A DNA stretch of 64,000 nucleotides from Argentina anserina (Eukaryota > Streptophyta > Magnoliopsida > Rosales > Rosaceae), in the NCBI RefSeq assembly GCF_933775445.1, contig NC_065874.1, positions 8,451,001-8,515,000 of the forward strand, read 5' to 3'. A program made the translations under genes and the position numbers. The notes beneath the pieces are model-generated. The model searched no databases, was not told the origin of the DNA, and worked only from the letters and a program-made list of their open reading frames with translations. Positions 30,320 through 41,148 of this stretch are shown piece after piece; position 1 is the first letter of the stretch; each line of letters begins with the position of its first letter.

Positions 30320-30683
30320 TGATGTAGAACAAGATTTGATGCCAGAATATATCTAGAATATGTCGTCTTAATTATCTGATTTGAGTTTTGATTTTATTGA
30401 GAATAGTATTACTATCTAGTGTTATTTGTTTCCTTTTCAAATTGGATTCTTAGGATTTTGTATTCAATTAGGTTTTTGATTTTGTTTAGGTTTTGATGCC
30501 TATATAAGTATCATCATTCTATGTATTAGGATCATCCTTCATATCAATAAAGACCCTATTATTATATAAGTTTCTCTATATTTCTACGGCTTTGCCGTAA
30601 TGGTTAGTATATTCTAGCATATCTCACATGGCTTTCAACGCTTGACGGAGCCCCCTACTATCGTGTCCACACTCCCCGCATCA
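30320..30683 (+). repeat. 5' LTR of TRIM-like element
   Basis: 364 bp, TGATG...CATCA termini, immediately followed by the primer-binding site. Confidence 0.9.
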
Positions 30684-31014
30684 TTTGGTTTCAGAGCGGG
30701 CTCGCCGCTTTGTAGCAGACGATGGTCCATGGGAGTAGTTCACCCCGCCAACCTCAACGACGCTAATCGTAGAGTATCTATCCAAATTGAGGAGAAACAT
30801 ATCAAGGGATTTCGCCCTTAGTTAATCTCATCAATTCAAAATTGACGAGGAATTTGCCCTCGGTTAAGCTTATCAATCCTATCAAAAAGAAAACAAATAT
30901 GGAAGTATTGATTTTCTCAAGATGAAGGATTTGATGGCTTTTCAAGTTTTATTCCTATAATCAAGCTGCAATCAAGATGAAGTCGAGGTCGAGTTCTTTT
31001 CAAGTGGATAAGTC

Positions 31015-31397
31015 TGATGTAGGACGAGATTTGATGTCAGAATATATCTAGAATATGTCGTTTTAATTATCTGATTTGAGTTTTAATTTTATTTAGAATA
31101 ATATTATTTTCATTTTAGGATTCTTCTATCTAGGGTTATTTGTTTCCTTTTTAATTTGGATTCTTAGGACTTTGTATTCAATTAGGTTTTTGGTTTTGTT
31201 TAGATTTTGGTGTCTATATAAGCATCATCATTATATATATTAGGATCATCTTTCATATCAATAAAAACCTTATTATTAGACAAGTTTTTCTATATTTATA
31301 CAACTTTGCCGTAATGGTTAGTGGATTCTAGAATATCTCACATGACTTTCGACACTTAACAGAGTCCCCTACTATCTTGTCCACACTTCCCACATCA
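31015..31397 (+). repeat. 3' LTR of TRIM-like element
   Basis: 383 bp. It is homologous to the left LTR through its length and carries an extra stretch near 31102-31122 (TTTCATTTTAGGATTCT) that is absent from the left copy. Confidence 0.9.
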
Positions 31398-31609
31398 CAT
31401 TGCATTGCATGCGAAGAAATGATATGAAAGAATTATCTTTCCAGCTGCTTGCTGGTTTTATCTTTGATTTATCTCTGACTACTCATATGTGATATATAAT
31501 TCTGACACTTTATGGTGATATGATATGTTCCCATCTCTCATGTTTACGTCATATTTTCATTTCATGTTGCAGAAACTTTAATTAAAACTAGACACTAGTG
31601 ATGAGATCG

Positions 31610-32039
31610 AAGCAGAGACGTTTGAGAAGGAAATAAGGTTATATACTCCTGTTATTCAACTTGTAAAGAGAGCTGAAAGGGAAGTTAGGCTGGGGAAGTT
31701 TATTGCTCTTGCTAATATTTATTTGATCATTCCAATTGTAGCACTTCACCATGACACTCAAATATGGGGACAAGAAGAGGAACTGTTCAAACCAAAGCGA
31801 TTCTCATAAGGGGTTGCAAGAGCTACTAAATTTAACATGGCTACATTCATACCATTTGGAATGGGACCTAGAATTTGTATTGGTTTCAACTTTGCCACCA
31901 AGGCACCACTGAAACTAAGACTGCTCTGATTCTGCAACGCTACGCCTTCACTCTTTCCCAGGGTTATGTTCACTCTTCTCTTCAATTTCTTAAACTTCGC
32001 CCGCAGAATGGAGTTCAAGTAATTTTACACTCCTTGTGA
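31610..32039 (+). pseudogene. Cytochrome P450 3'-exon relic (CYP72 clan, CYP749-like)
   Basis: The C-terminal part of a P450 can be read: RLYTPVIQLVKRAEREVRLG, then a PERF-type segment (FKPKRFS), the haem-binding loop PFGMGPRICIGFNFA with the cysteine ligand, and the conserved end (VQVILHSL followed by TGA at 32037-32039). Two lesions are visible: a TAA at 31807-31809 directly after FKPKRFS, where the family has Glu, and an extra 8 bases at 31900-31907 that shift the frame right after the haem loop. The N-terminal two thirds are missing. The TRIM-like element lies 200 bases upstream. Assignment to the CYP72 clan is confident; CYP749-like is my best guess from the RLYTPV/ALHHD pattern. Confidence 0.88.
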
Positions 32040-33593
32040 GATGTTGAAGTCTGAGTTCTAAGTTCTTCTATGTGGCTATGATTTATGGATTGGCTAAATA
32101 CATGGAGTCCTATAATACTGTGTTTGTTCAAGGTGTGCATGTTGTCTAGGAAAGGGAATGATTCATATATGATTGTCCAGGTACACTAACACTTCTCCAT
32201 GCCAATAATTTTTTTAAACAGTGAAACAAATTCACTTGGTATAAACCAATCCAAGCACAAGGCTCATTAACGATCACAAGAATCATGCATACAAGTGACA
32301 AGCCACCTCTAAACAGACATCGAGACCTGCTACATTACACTCACTTGAAGGGAAGAATATTATTTGAGAAAAACAAAGCAGAATAATATGCTTGGGCCAA
32401 ATGACCCAAACTCATCTACAATGACCCCAACCTAGGCCTTCCTCCATTGATCCACAAGAGATCTGCCGGCCAAAAATCCAGTCGGCCGCTTCCACCTCTG
32501 ATCAGAACAATGATCCCCGGCTGTCAAACCAGGCGCCACCATAGAGCCACCAAAACAAACCAGCGACAGACGTAAGGCACCCAGACAGACAAGATCCTCA
32601 CAAACAACAGAGCAACTAGATTGGACCCAGTTCGGCAAATCCAGACAACCCAACAACACCACACTTCCCTTTCACACACCACCACACCAGTCCCCATCCC
32701 ATGCCGAAGCCGACTCATCCAGCAACCCTACACAACCACCACAGCATCGTTGCCGCTCACCAACACCAAAAGATCAAAAAATGAACACCTCTTATGAACC
32801 TCCACCAACAATCCACCCAATCGAAGTCACCGACTGACCCGCCGAGACTCCCATCCGACGGCAGCATCAAGGGACGCACCGTCGGAGAGAAAACATTTTT
32901 GCCAAAACCCTAGTCGATCCGGTATTTGCGGAGTGATAATAATAGTCAGATTACCAATTCTATAAAGAATTGTCTTTAGTTCTCCATGACACTAATGAAT
33001 ACTGGTTCAATTTATAAATAATCAACCAGGCTCGTATATAAGGTTTGTGAACCTCACCTTCCGTATTTGAGTGAATTTAGAGAATTTCCTGCAATTTAGT
33101 ATATAGAAGTCTCAAAACAATTAGGAGATCCAAAAAACCAAGGAGCATTCTCCTTAAATAAAAAAAATTCCAAACATTTTCCACAAATTTTTGTTTGCCA
33201 TACTCCTCACTTCCAAAATAGTTAATTGTCACCTTGGTGCAGAAATGTGTACCTTCTTGGTCCTTTTTAGGGAATCAAATAACGATTTGTCTACGGTGGA
33301 GTACTCCTGGAGCTCAAATCCTTATCATTTAAATCCAAATTTCTAAAATTTAGTGGTCCTCATTACATTTTGAGGTCAATTTTTTTATTGACTTTTTTTT
33401 ATACACTCACAATTTAGTGTCTCAATACAATAGAGTGCTTTATAGTAAAATTTTCCAATCAAATAACAGGAAGAAGAATATCACTCCTGTAACAAACCTC
33501 ATTCATTCTGTACTATTTCAGTCAACAAGAGACCAAAGACCATGACATGGAAATGAAATGCTCAAAATGGCATGATACCCTTGTGCAGACTAT
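32040..33593. other. Non-genic DNA upstream of DYT1
   Basis: The first part (to about 32940) is unusually GC-balanced and open on the minus strand in two overlapping frames (32432-32718). It reads like a decayed repeat rather than a gene, and no motif was recognised. From 32940 it is AT-rich and should include the DYT1 promoter, but no specific site could be assigned. Confidence 0.35.
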
Positions 33594-34637
33594 ATGAATA
33601 GCCCAAAAACTTCTCCTGGCTACTTGCTGAAAATGGCCTACTGCAATCAATATCTGAACGGCATGGAATTCGTAGGTTCTGGATTAAGTGATTTAGGCAC
33701 AACTGAACGAAATCCAGGCAGCAGAGGAGGCAGGATGTGGGGTCGAAGGAGACACCAAGAGGACGATTCGTCCTTCAAATCGAAAAACCTCCATGCCGAG
33801 AGGAGGAGAAGACAGAAGCTCGGTGATAGGCTACTAATACTACGTTCACTAGTCCCAATAATTACAAATGTAAGTACTCAATGCCCTTCTTGAGCTCACT
33901 TGAACTAGAAACTAGCTAAACCACCTCACAGGCTGATAATATCTAATATATATGTGCTCCTTGTTGTAGATGACTAAAGAAACCATCATTGAGGATTCCA
34001 TCACTTACATCAAGGAGCTGCAGACAAAGGTGAACATCTTGCAGGAGCAGCTTTTCGAGATGGAAGCATCAGCGCAAGAGGCGTTAGAGCCGAGGAAAGA
34101 TGAAGTTGATGCTGCAGAAGAGATGAAAAAATTTGGGATTCAGGTTTGTACATATCACTTGACCAGCTAATGATTCTGCACATTCTGTGTACGTTCCTTG
34201 GAATATGAGAAATCCTATGTTGCTGGTGTGCTCAGATAGGAGTTGATGTGGCTCAGATCCATGGGAACAAACTTTGGGTAAAGGCTATCTTTGAGAAGAA
34301 AAGAGGTGGCTTCAGTAAACTGGTGGAGACCATGACCTACTTTGGCTTTGAACTCACTGATACCAATGTAACTACCTCCAATGGAGCAATGGTTGTTTCA
34401 TCCATTATAACAGTAAGTCCTGAAAAACCGAAGAACATTTCTTCTATGGTGAATTGGTGATGCTAAGATTGAGTACAGATGCATATATTGTAATATTCTC
34501 AGATGAAATATACTTTGTTTGAAAGGTTCTACTACTTAACCAATGACAAACACTAATGATTTCAGGGATTCCATTGTGACACGCTTCAAGCTGAAGAAAC
34601 GAGGGAACTCATGCTAGAGATCGTTAACGGTATATAA
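33594..34637 (+). CDS. DYT1: bHLH transcription factor DYT1 (dysfunctional tapetum 1)
   Basis: Nuclear regulator of early tapetum development in anthers, upstream of AMS, MS188 and MS1 in Arabidopsis. Exons 33594-33869, 33970-34143, 34236-34412, 34566-34637 give 232 residues with consistent phases. The basic region is KNLHAERRRRQKLGDRL (H-E-R DNA-contact pattern for E-boxes), helix 1 is LRSLVPIITNM and helix 2 is TIIEDSITYIKELQ. EEMKKFGIQ and an ACT-like C-terminal domain follow (LWVKAIFEKKRGGFSKLVE, ending ELMLEIVNGI). These match DYT1 specifically, including the TTSNGA segment. Start: the ATG at 33594; the ATG at 33633 is in frame and would remove 13 residues. The two hAT-derived segments and a solo LTR begin only 500 bases downstream. 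Confidence 0.93.
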
Positions 34638-35135
34638 ATAGGACATGGTAGTTTCACAATGTTAGATTGTTGAGGCATCTGGAAATCAAAAATATTATAT
34701 AGACATACACCTGATCCTTATATAAACTTTCCATGTAATGATTAAAGATGGAGGAAACTGTTAGTGAAGCATCTGTAAATGCCCTTCAAGGCCATTGGCT
34801 CTGATCTAATGAACATTTGATGGCTTCTTAGTTATGGCAACTATTGACAATTGTATGAAAATAATAAGACACACACACACACTAACACCCCATAGATATA
34901 TAACGGCAAATGTCCCATACGAGCAAAGACTGGTCAGTGGTGTATAAAGGCTGGTAAAGAGACTGCACGTCGTTTGTTAAAAATACAGCGACACGTCGCT
35001 TCTCAGTTAACAAACAAATACTGTATTGTGAAATACATAAGGGCAAAACCGTTTTTTCCTAAATAGACCGATATTCTCCGGTGCTTATCTGGGAATATTA
35101 GGGACATATCTGACTATTTTTTAAGCGTTTCGTGT
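34638..35135. other. DYT1 3' flank
   Basis: 3' UTR and downstream DNA. Positions about 34822-34915 (GGCTTCTTAGTTATGGCAAC, ACACAC run, CCCATAGATATATAA, GGCAAATGTCC) recur in diverged form at about 39097-39192, beyond the inserted elements. That shows duplicated flank sequence. Confidence 0.6.
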
Positions 35136-36859
35136 CTCTGCACCTAGTCTGCATGGAATCGGGTACGGGTACGTGGAAGCGAAACGTTTGAAAAACGCGG
35201 AAACGTGTTTTTCAAAAATTTTAGGAAACGGGTACGTTTTGAAAACGTCGAAATAAAAAAATATATATAAATTATACAAAAAATATATATAATAACAAAT
35301 TTTTAGTTTAAGTAACTCAAAATCTCAAATAACTTAAATAATTTGGTGTTCAACATTCGAAATAATACAAATATTGTAACGACCCTAAAATTTCGAGCTT
35401 AAAAACTCAAAATTCTAGAGTCGTTAAACACAAAATAATCTCAAATAAATCGAAATCATTAAAGTGTAACAGCGGATCAATTCCGAGTTCTCAATACAAC
35501 TCAGACAACCAATTATTACAACCCAAATTATAATCCATACATAAAATGGAAATGTAATAATCCTCACAAATCACTCACAAATCTCACAAATGAAATTACA
35601 CAACTTCTCACACACAAATCCACGCTAAAACCTCACCACAAGTAGGATACGAATGACTTCGAGCCTCTGTAGTCGTCACTCAACCTCCACTAATCAGCAC
35701 CTGCGGAATTATCCCCTACACCATCGAATTGGTGCACCGGGATTGTAAACACAAACCCGGTAAGCTTATAGCTCGTATGAGTAAAATCAAAATATAATTC
35801 GCATATCAAAATATACGAAAGATCACAAAACAACAAATATAAATGCCCTCATGAGTCAATGGTCAGCCCATCTGGTTGACCCAAAGAAATATGAAATAAA
35901 ACGCTCATGAGGAAATTAAGTAACCCTTCTGGTTACCCAATGCATTTATAATACGGGTACCGAGAACGCTGGTACACATCTGTTACCCATCTCGTAATAC
36001 ACCGTTGATATTGGATAGCCACCCGCTACCCAACATCCAAAATAAACTGAGTACCCATGAGCAGATAACCACCCGTTACCTCACATGCAGTACTAAGGCA
36101 GACAGACTAGAGCACTAACTGTATCGTAACTTTCGCCCGGCCAAAGGCTAGGTTCCGACTTGCCACACATGTACAATAATCTCACATCATATTGTACCAA
36201 ATATCACGTCCGAAGACAAATCACATATTTTAACAATCTCCGTGTTAAAATCACGTACAATAATCACACATCATATTGTACGTTTCAACATTATGCTCGA
36301 TATAATCACAATAAAAATCATAACAATATATTATATAGCAAACTATATATATTCGTACTTATTTACCATTTATACAATATATATATAGTCCACTATATCC
36401 TATACATGTCATATTTCACAAACACATGCTCACTACACAATTTCTCGTCATTGAAATGACCATTTCTAATGAATTAATAACAGTATATAACATAATGTAC
36501 TATATATATATGTACTTATTACCCTTTATACAGTATATATGTAGTCCACTATATTGTATACATGTTTGTAATTCATTATTAAATACTCTTGCAAAATATT
36601 GAATCACCGCGAGGGTAGATTCGTAAATATGTGAGATTTTACTCACCTTAACGACTCGAGCGTAATTCCACAATTCCCGATGATAATTCATTTCCTCGAT
36701 TTAACGATCACCTTGAAAATATAAGAAAAGAATTTAGAATCGTTTCGTAACCTTTAAATGCCGAAACAGTAATAATCGGTTACTGTTCAGCAATTTTCGG
36801 TTTTACGAAGTTATTGTTCAGTGGTACTATTCACGGTTACTGTACAAATATACAATTAA

Positions 36860-37025
36860 TACGTATTTTTGTACGTATAAATACTATATACGTATTTCTG
36901 TACGTATAAAATATTAATACGTATTTCTGTACGTATAAATATTATATACGTATTTCTGTACGTATAAATATTATATACGTATTTCTGTACGTATAAATAT
37001 TAATACGTATTTTTGTACGTATACG
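36860..37025. repeat. Tandem repeat of TACGTATTTCTGTACGTATAAA units
   Basis: About five to six units of roughly 30 bp, each built from TACGTA...TACGTA palindromic pairs, e.g. ACGTATTTCTGTACGTATAA. It lies inside the solo LTR. Each unit could form a small hairpin. Confidence 0.85.
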
Positions 37026-37859
37026 TACTATTTAAATGTAAATACAAATTCAGTAAATAAAATTTACTAAATTACCCTTTTACAAAATTACTTTTTACAT
37101 TTACTGAAAGTAATTTATAATTACATTTACCGAAGGTAAAATTTAATTACATTTACCGTAGTAAATAAAATTTACATTTACATTTAAGTAAATTACCAAA
37201 ATACCCTTCTGTCAAAACTGCTCACACCGCCTCACACGGCGGCGCGTGTGGCACACGCGCCACCTCCGGCCGGCCGCGCGTGGGGCCGACGCACCGACGC
37301 CAACCAAGGCGCGTGTGATGCCACCGCAGCCCCATTTCTCTCCTTTTCTTCTTCCTCCTCCTCCCCGCGGCCTCACGCCGCCTCATACTCTCTCCACGCG
37401 CCGCCTAGAGCGGCGGTAACCCCTCTCCTTCAATCCACCACCGATCTCCAACATCTCTACTCCAAATCATCCAAAAATTCACACAAACAACACAACAATC
37501 AAGCTATACTAATCCCTCACCTCAATCAACGTTGAACCGTCGAATTCGTCGCCGATCGTCTCGATTTTCTTGCGGAGGTGAGTCGTCGTGTCTCGGGGTT
37601 GATGGAGGTGCACCTGTGTTGCACCCTAGCTTCGTCCAAGGAAGGCTTGTTCGGCGGCGGTGTGTTGCAGAGAATGGAGAAGCTCGGTGTCGATCTATGA
37701 CGATGAAGGAAGGCGCGTCTTGCTTCGGAGAGGACGCAGTCAAGCTCGTGGTGGAGTGGCGACAGGCGGTGAGAAGCACGGAGGTCGGAGCCCCTCGGAT
37801 CGTGGTTGGAAATTTGCTGAAGGAGGGAGTGACTCGGGAGGAAGGGAGAGGAAGAGGGA

Positions 37860-37861
<2 letters not shown>

Positions 37862-37893
<32 letters not shown>
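37862..37893 (+). repeat. (GA)n microsatellite
   Basis: GA dinucleotide run inside the solo LTR. Confidence 0.85.
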
Positions 37894-37896
<3 letters not shown>

Positions 37897-38651
37897 AGGG
37901 AGGCGGCGAAAAGAGAGAGGGAGAGTTTCCAAATATGGAAAACCCTAATCACAAAACCCTCTATTTATACTCGTTTCCAAATCGGAAATTAACTTCCGAC
38001 GTTAATAACTTTTAAGTACGTCGTCCGATTAGAACGCGTCACATACCCACGAACTCGTATCGACGAGCTCTACAACTTTCGTGAAGAAAGTTTTCACAAC
38101 CGAGCGACGGAATAAAAGTCGATATATTCGTTCGGAAACGTAACGTTTTTCGAATTAAACGTTCCGAGAACGTAACCGTTACTTGTTACATAACGTCGTA
38201 ACCAAACACATTCATTCTAAATGAAATTTCACAATTTTATAGAGTTCAAATCAAACTCATATATTGTTTGAAATTTAGGGTTATTACAAATATAATGAGA
38301 GATCTAGATATTAACAAGAAAGAAGGAGGGTCGGCGACTTGGCGGGAGGTCAAAAATATGTCGAAAATTCGAAAGTCATTTGACTCGACGAATGTAGGTC
38401 TAGCCCTTCATTTAAAAAAAAACATAAAAAACCTTTATTTTTTGGAAACTCGCGTTTCCAATTCGGAAACTCGCATTTCCACCGCGTTTCCAATTCAGAA
38501 ACTCGCATTTCCACTACGTTTCCAAAACTCATTTTTCTGGAAACACGTTTCCGAGCGTTTCCGGACGTTTCTGGAATGGTTCCGGAGTGGTTCTGCTTCG
38601 GAAGCGGGAAATGTAGGTGTAGGCACGTTTCTGTGCTTCCTAGCTCTGCAC

Positions 38652-39782
38652 CAAAGAAAACGTCCGGAAACGCCATAAAAGTTGTCTACTACGCCAAGAA
38701 TACGATCGAATACGTCCAAAAATATTATTTCAAAGACAATTATACCCCCTCTGTATAATACGGGAGATTCTGGAGAGGATACTTTTCTTTTGTCTTGGGT
38801 CTTGGATTGCATGACTTTAATGTCTGTTAGATCATATAGATGTCATCACCGACTCCATTTAAGCGAGTGCTTAGTGGATTGAAAAGATTGAATGACTATG
38901 AAGATATGGAAGAAAAACGAAACAAGAGCTAAGCTTGAATATGATGGATGGATATCCGTGCTGAGCAATTATTCAAAATATGTGAATTGAGAGTGCCTAA
39001 TTCAATTATCTCAAGACAAAGTTTAGATCATATATCTGAGTCGGAACTGTGTGTCTTCATCAACATCTCGACAAACTAATGAGAAGTAAAATTGATGTCT
39101 TCTTAATTATGGCAACTACTGACAATTTTATAATAAGACATACACACACACTCACCCCATAGACATATAAAGGCATATAAAGGCAAATGTCCTGAAGTCC
39201 ACAATAGTACCTTGCTGCTCAGTATGGAGATCAGAGTACGTTTAGGTTTTTATGCACTATTTTTATTTTTCTTCTGTTGAAACTGTATTGAAGAGAAGTT
39301 TTTGCTAACCAAATGTACAGATAAAATTAAGATCATTTTGTGATAATTTATATTCATCAGATTCTGTGTTTGATTGAGCTTGTTGTGGAGCCTATCAGCT
39401 TATATCAATTAACAAAGTTACTAGCTGGTAAAGTATGCACAATGTCTGACTATCAAGATCTGAAGTTGGAATATTCATTCATGTTTCATTGTACTTAAAA
39501 TGTAACATCACAAAATGAAAGTATAAAAATTCATAGACCAGCAAGATCCATTAGTTCCAATTCTTCACAAGCTAAAATCAGTCTTGGTTAACCAAGAACT
39601 CATGCCAGCCACAACGGAAATAGGAATAGAGGCAGCAGATACCACAAATTAAAGTTGTCCAACATAGGACAACTAGCAAGAGATCTGTAGACTGTAGTAT
39701 ACGTAACCAGCAATATATTCAGCAATCAGCACCACCAAGCAGATGACCAATGCCATGGCCAAAGATACCAAATTAAGCCAAG
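38652..39782. other. Non-genic DNA with duplicated DYT1 flank
   Basis: No gene was recognised. Positions about 39097-39192 are the diverged copy of the DYT1 downstream flank (34822-34915). The rest is AT-rich. Confidence 0.45.
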
Positions 39783-39791
39783 GCAAATCAA

Positions 39792-40221
39792 CAGGCCGGC
39801 CCTGAGCTTTTCGAGGCTCTAGGCAAACAAAATACATCTAGCTCATGACCTTCATATATGTTCACTTCTAATCCCTTCAAAACTATAATACAATAAGATA
39901 TGTAGGAGTAACGATTAATGTACTTTAACATAATACTATGAATAATAGCTAAATAGACCTAAGTCTAAATTGTTATCAACTAGAGTGGAGAAATTAATCT
40001 TTTAACTGGAAAAAAAATGAGCTAAGCAAAGATAAACACAATCTGTGTCCAATGAAAAACAACTTGGACTTACTATTAATAATTATTTAATTAGGAAAAG
40101 TTTCTAAAACTGATCGACCAAACTTTTTCTTTGATTAGTTTGATATGTATGCAAGTAAGCTTTTTATATGTTTGGGGGCTCTAGGCGCATGCCTTATAGG
40201 TCTATAGCCAGGGCCGGCAAT
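39792..40221. mobile_element. Small non-autonomous DNA transposon (430 bp)
   Basis: Bounded by nine-base direct repeats GCAAATCAA at 39783-39791 and 40222-40230. The termini are inverted and imperfect: CAGGCCGGCCCTGAGC at the left; the right end read on the other strand is ATTGCCGGCCCTGGCT. Subterminal GGCTCTAGGC lies at both ends. The AT-rich interior has no coding. The direct repeat could be 8 bp (hAT) or 9 bp (Mutator-like), so the superfamily is open. Confidence 0.72.
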
Positions 40222-41148
40222 GCAAATCAAGGACGTTACTCATGATTACAGCTGGCTCAGTATATCCTAAGTCGGCAGGAATTCGAAAGAAGGTACGTTG
40301 TGATTTAGATCAGTAGTCATTAAGGAAACCTCAGTACCTTACCTCAGTACGAAATAGCATTGGCGTGATCAAGTAACAGAATGCTCTCGAGAAAAGAATC
40401 CAAGAAGTAGTAATTATAATCTCCACGAATTCCAAAATCTCTTATTTGGCCAGTCCGACAATCCACGGAACGCAGATTTCCACTTGATCTCCGAAACACG
40501 AGTTGTTCACTCCTAGAATAGATGAAGTTCTTCATATTAAGTTAACTACACATTTCCAATTATGATGCCATACGGTTAACTTAGTCCATGATTCCGCCAC
40601 ACCATACTCTTTCATCACCCAAATGTTGAAGTCCTCCCACCAGTATTCCCCTGTAGCCAATGCAAGATAGTCCCCATGTTTTAAAACCAAGCACCTTTGT
40701 TTCCTCAAAGCTTCAGGCCTCGTTATCTTGCAAACACTTCCCTGACCATATCGAACGACATAATGCAGTTACCCCTCATTCCCGTGTCGTAAGATGCATC
40801 ATCAGACCAATGTGGAGAGCCATTGAAATAGCACGCGCCTGATCCGAAGTAGGAGGCACAAAGTCTTCAGGAATAACAGCAGTACTTGGACTCTTCCAGG
40901 TCCCCCTAGCTAGCTAGGGAGTAAATATCACCTAGAGTTTCCATCTTTCGTGTGAAGCAATTCAAAAGGATATGAATCACCAACACCTTATAGTCATTGG
41001 TACGCGAATCGTAACCAAAAGCATGTCTGGAAATAAATTGGCCACTAGGTGGTGGAGGCAAAACCACAATCTTTCTAATACTTGGGTTCCAAATTACAGA
41101 AGGGGATTCAGAATAATAATAACGCTGAGGAGCAAGGCATATGAGACC

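Larger units (their letters stand above)
30320..31397 (+). mobile_element. TRIM-like non-autonomous LTR retrotransposon
   Basis: Complete small element of 1078 bp. The left LTR is 30320-30683 (364 bp) and the right LTR 31015-31397 (383 bp); both begin TGATGTAG and end CATCA. The 331-bp interior has no coding sequence. A primer-binding site resembling the initiator-Met tRNA complement (TGGTTTCAGAGC) begins two bases after the left LTR. Five-base target-site duplications CATTG flank it at 30315-30319 and 31398-31402. The left LTR has a TATATAAG box near 30501 and AATAAA at 30546-30551. The interior contains two related roughly 45-base segments (AGGAGAAACATATCAAGGG / ACGAGGAATTTGCCCTCGG). The LTRs differ by small indels (19 bases net) and many substitutions, so the insertion is not recent. 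Confidence 0.92.
35375..38288 (+). mobile_element. Solo LTR (Gypsy/chromovirus-like), 2.9 kb
   Basis: It begins TGTAACGACCCTAAAATTTC and ends AAATTTAGGGTTATTACA, i.e. TG...CA termini with a longer inverted match. Flanking 5-base duplications AATAT are at 35370-35374 and 38289-38293. The uninterrupted MITE copy at 41.6 kb shows the empty site with one ACAAATATAATGAG. No gag/pol coding, primer-binding site or polypurine tract is present, so one LTR remains after recombination. Inside are an approximately 30-bp tandem array (36860-37025), a GC-rich block (37225-37420), a (GA)n run (37862-37893), and a TATA-like CTATTTATACTC near 37960. Assignment to Gypsy rests on the TGTAACGACCC start and the length; the family is inferred. 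Confidence 0.85.
35144..38643. mobile_element. hAT-type MITE copy 1, interrupted by a solo LTR
   Basis: Outer 5' part 35144-35374 and 3' part 38289-38643 together match the uninterrupted copy at 41379-41920. Termini are CTAGTCTGCATGGAATC at the left and GTGCTTCCTAG at the right, imperfect inverted repeats. Eight-base target duplications CTCTGCAC lie at 35136-35143 and 38644-38651, the size expected for hAT elements. The body is rich in short motifs of the form GGAAACG/CGTTTCC on both strands. It encodes no protein. Confidence 0.88.

Noticed and set aside
32432..32718. Minus-strand open frames rich in Trp/Cys/Val
   Set aside because: Two overlapping frames over the same DNA with no domain; more likely decayed repeat sequence.
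37248..37992. Several overlapping open frames on both strands
   Set aside because: They lie in the GC-rich and (GA)n part of the solo LTR; the length comes from base composition, not coding.
38268..38812. Open frames at the right end of MITE copy 1
   Set aside because: They consist of GGAAACG/CGTTTCC repeats of the MITE and cross its boundary.
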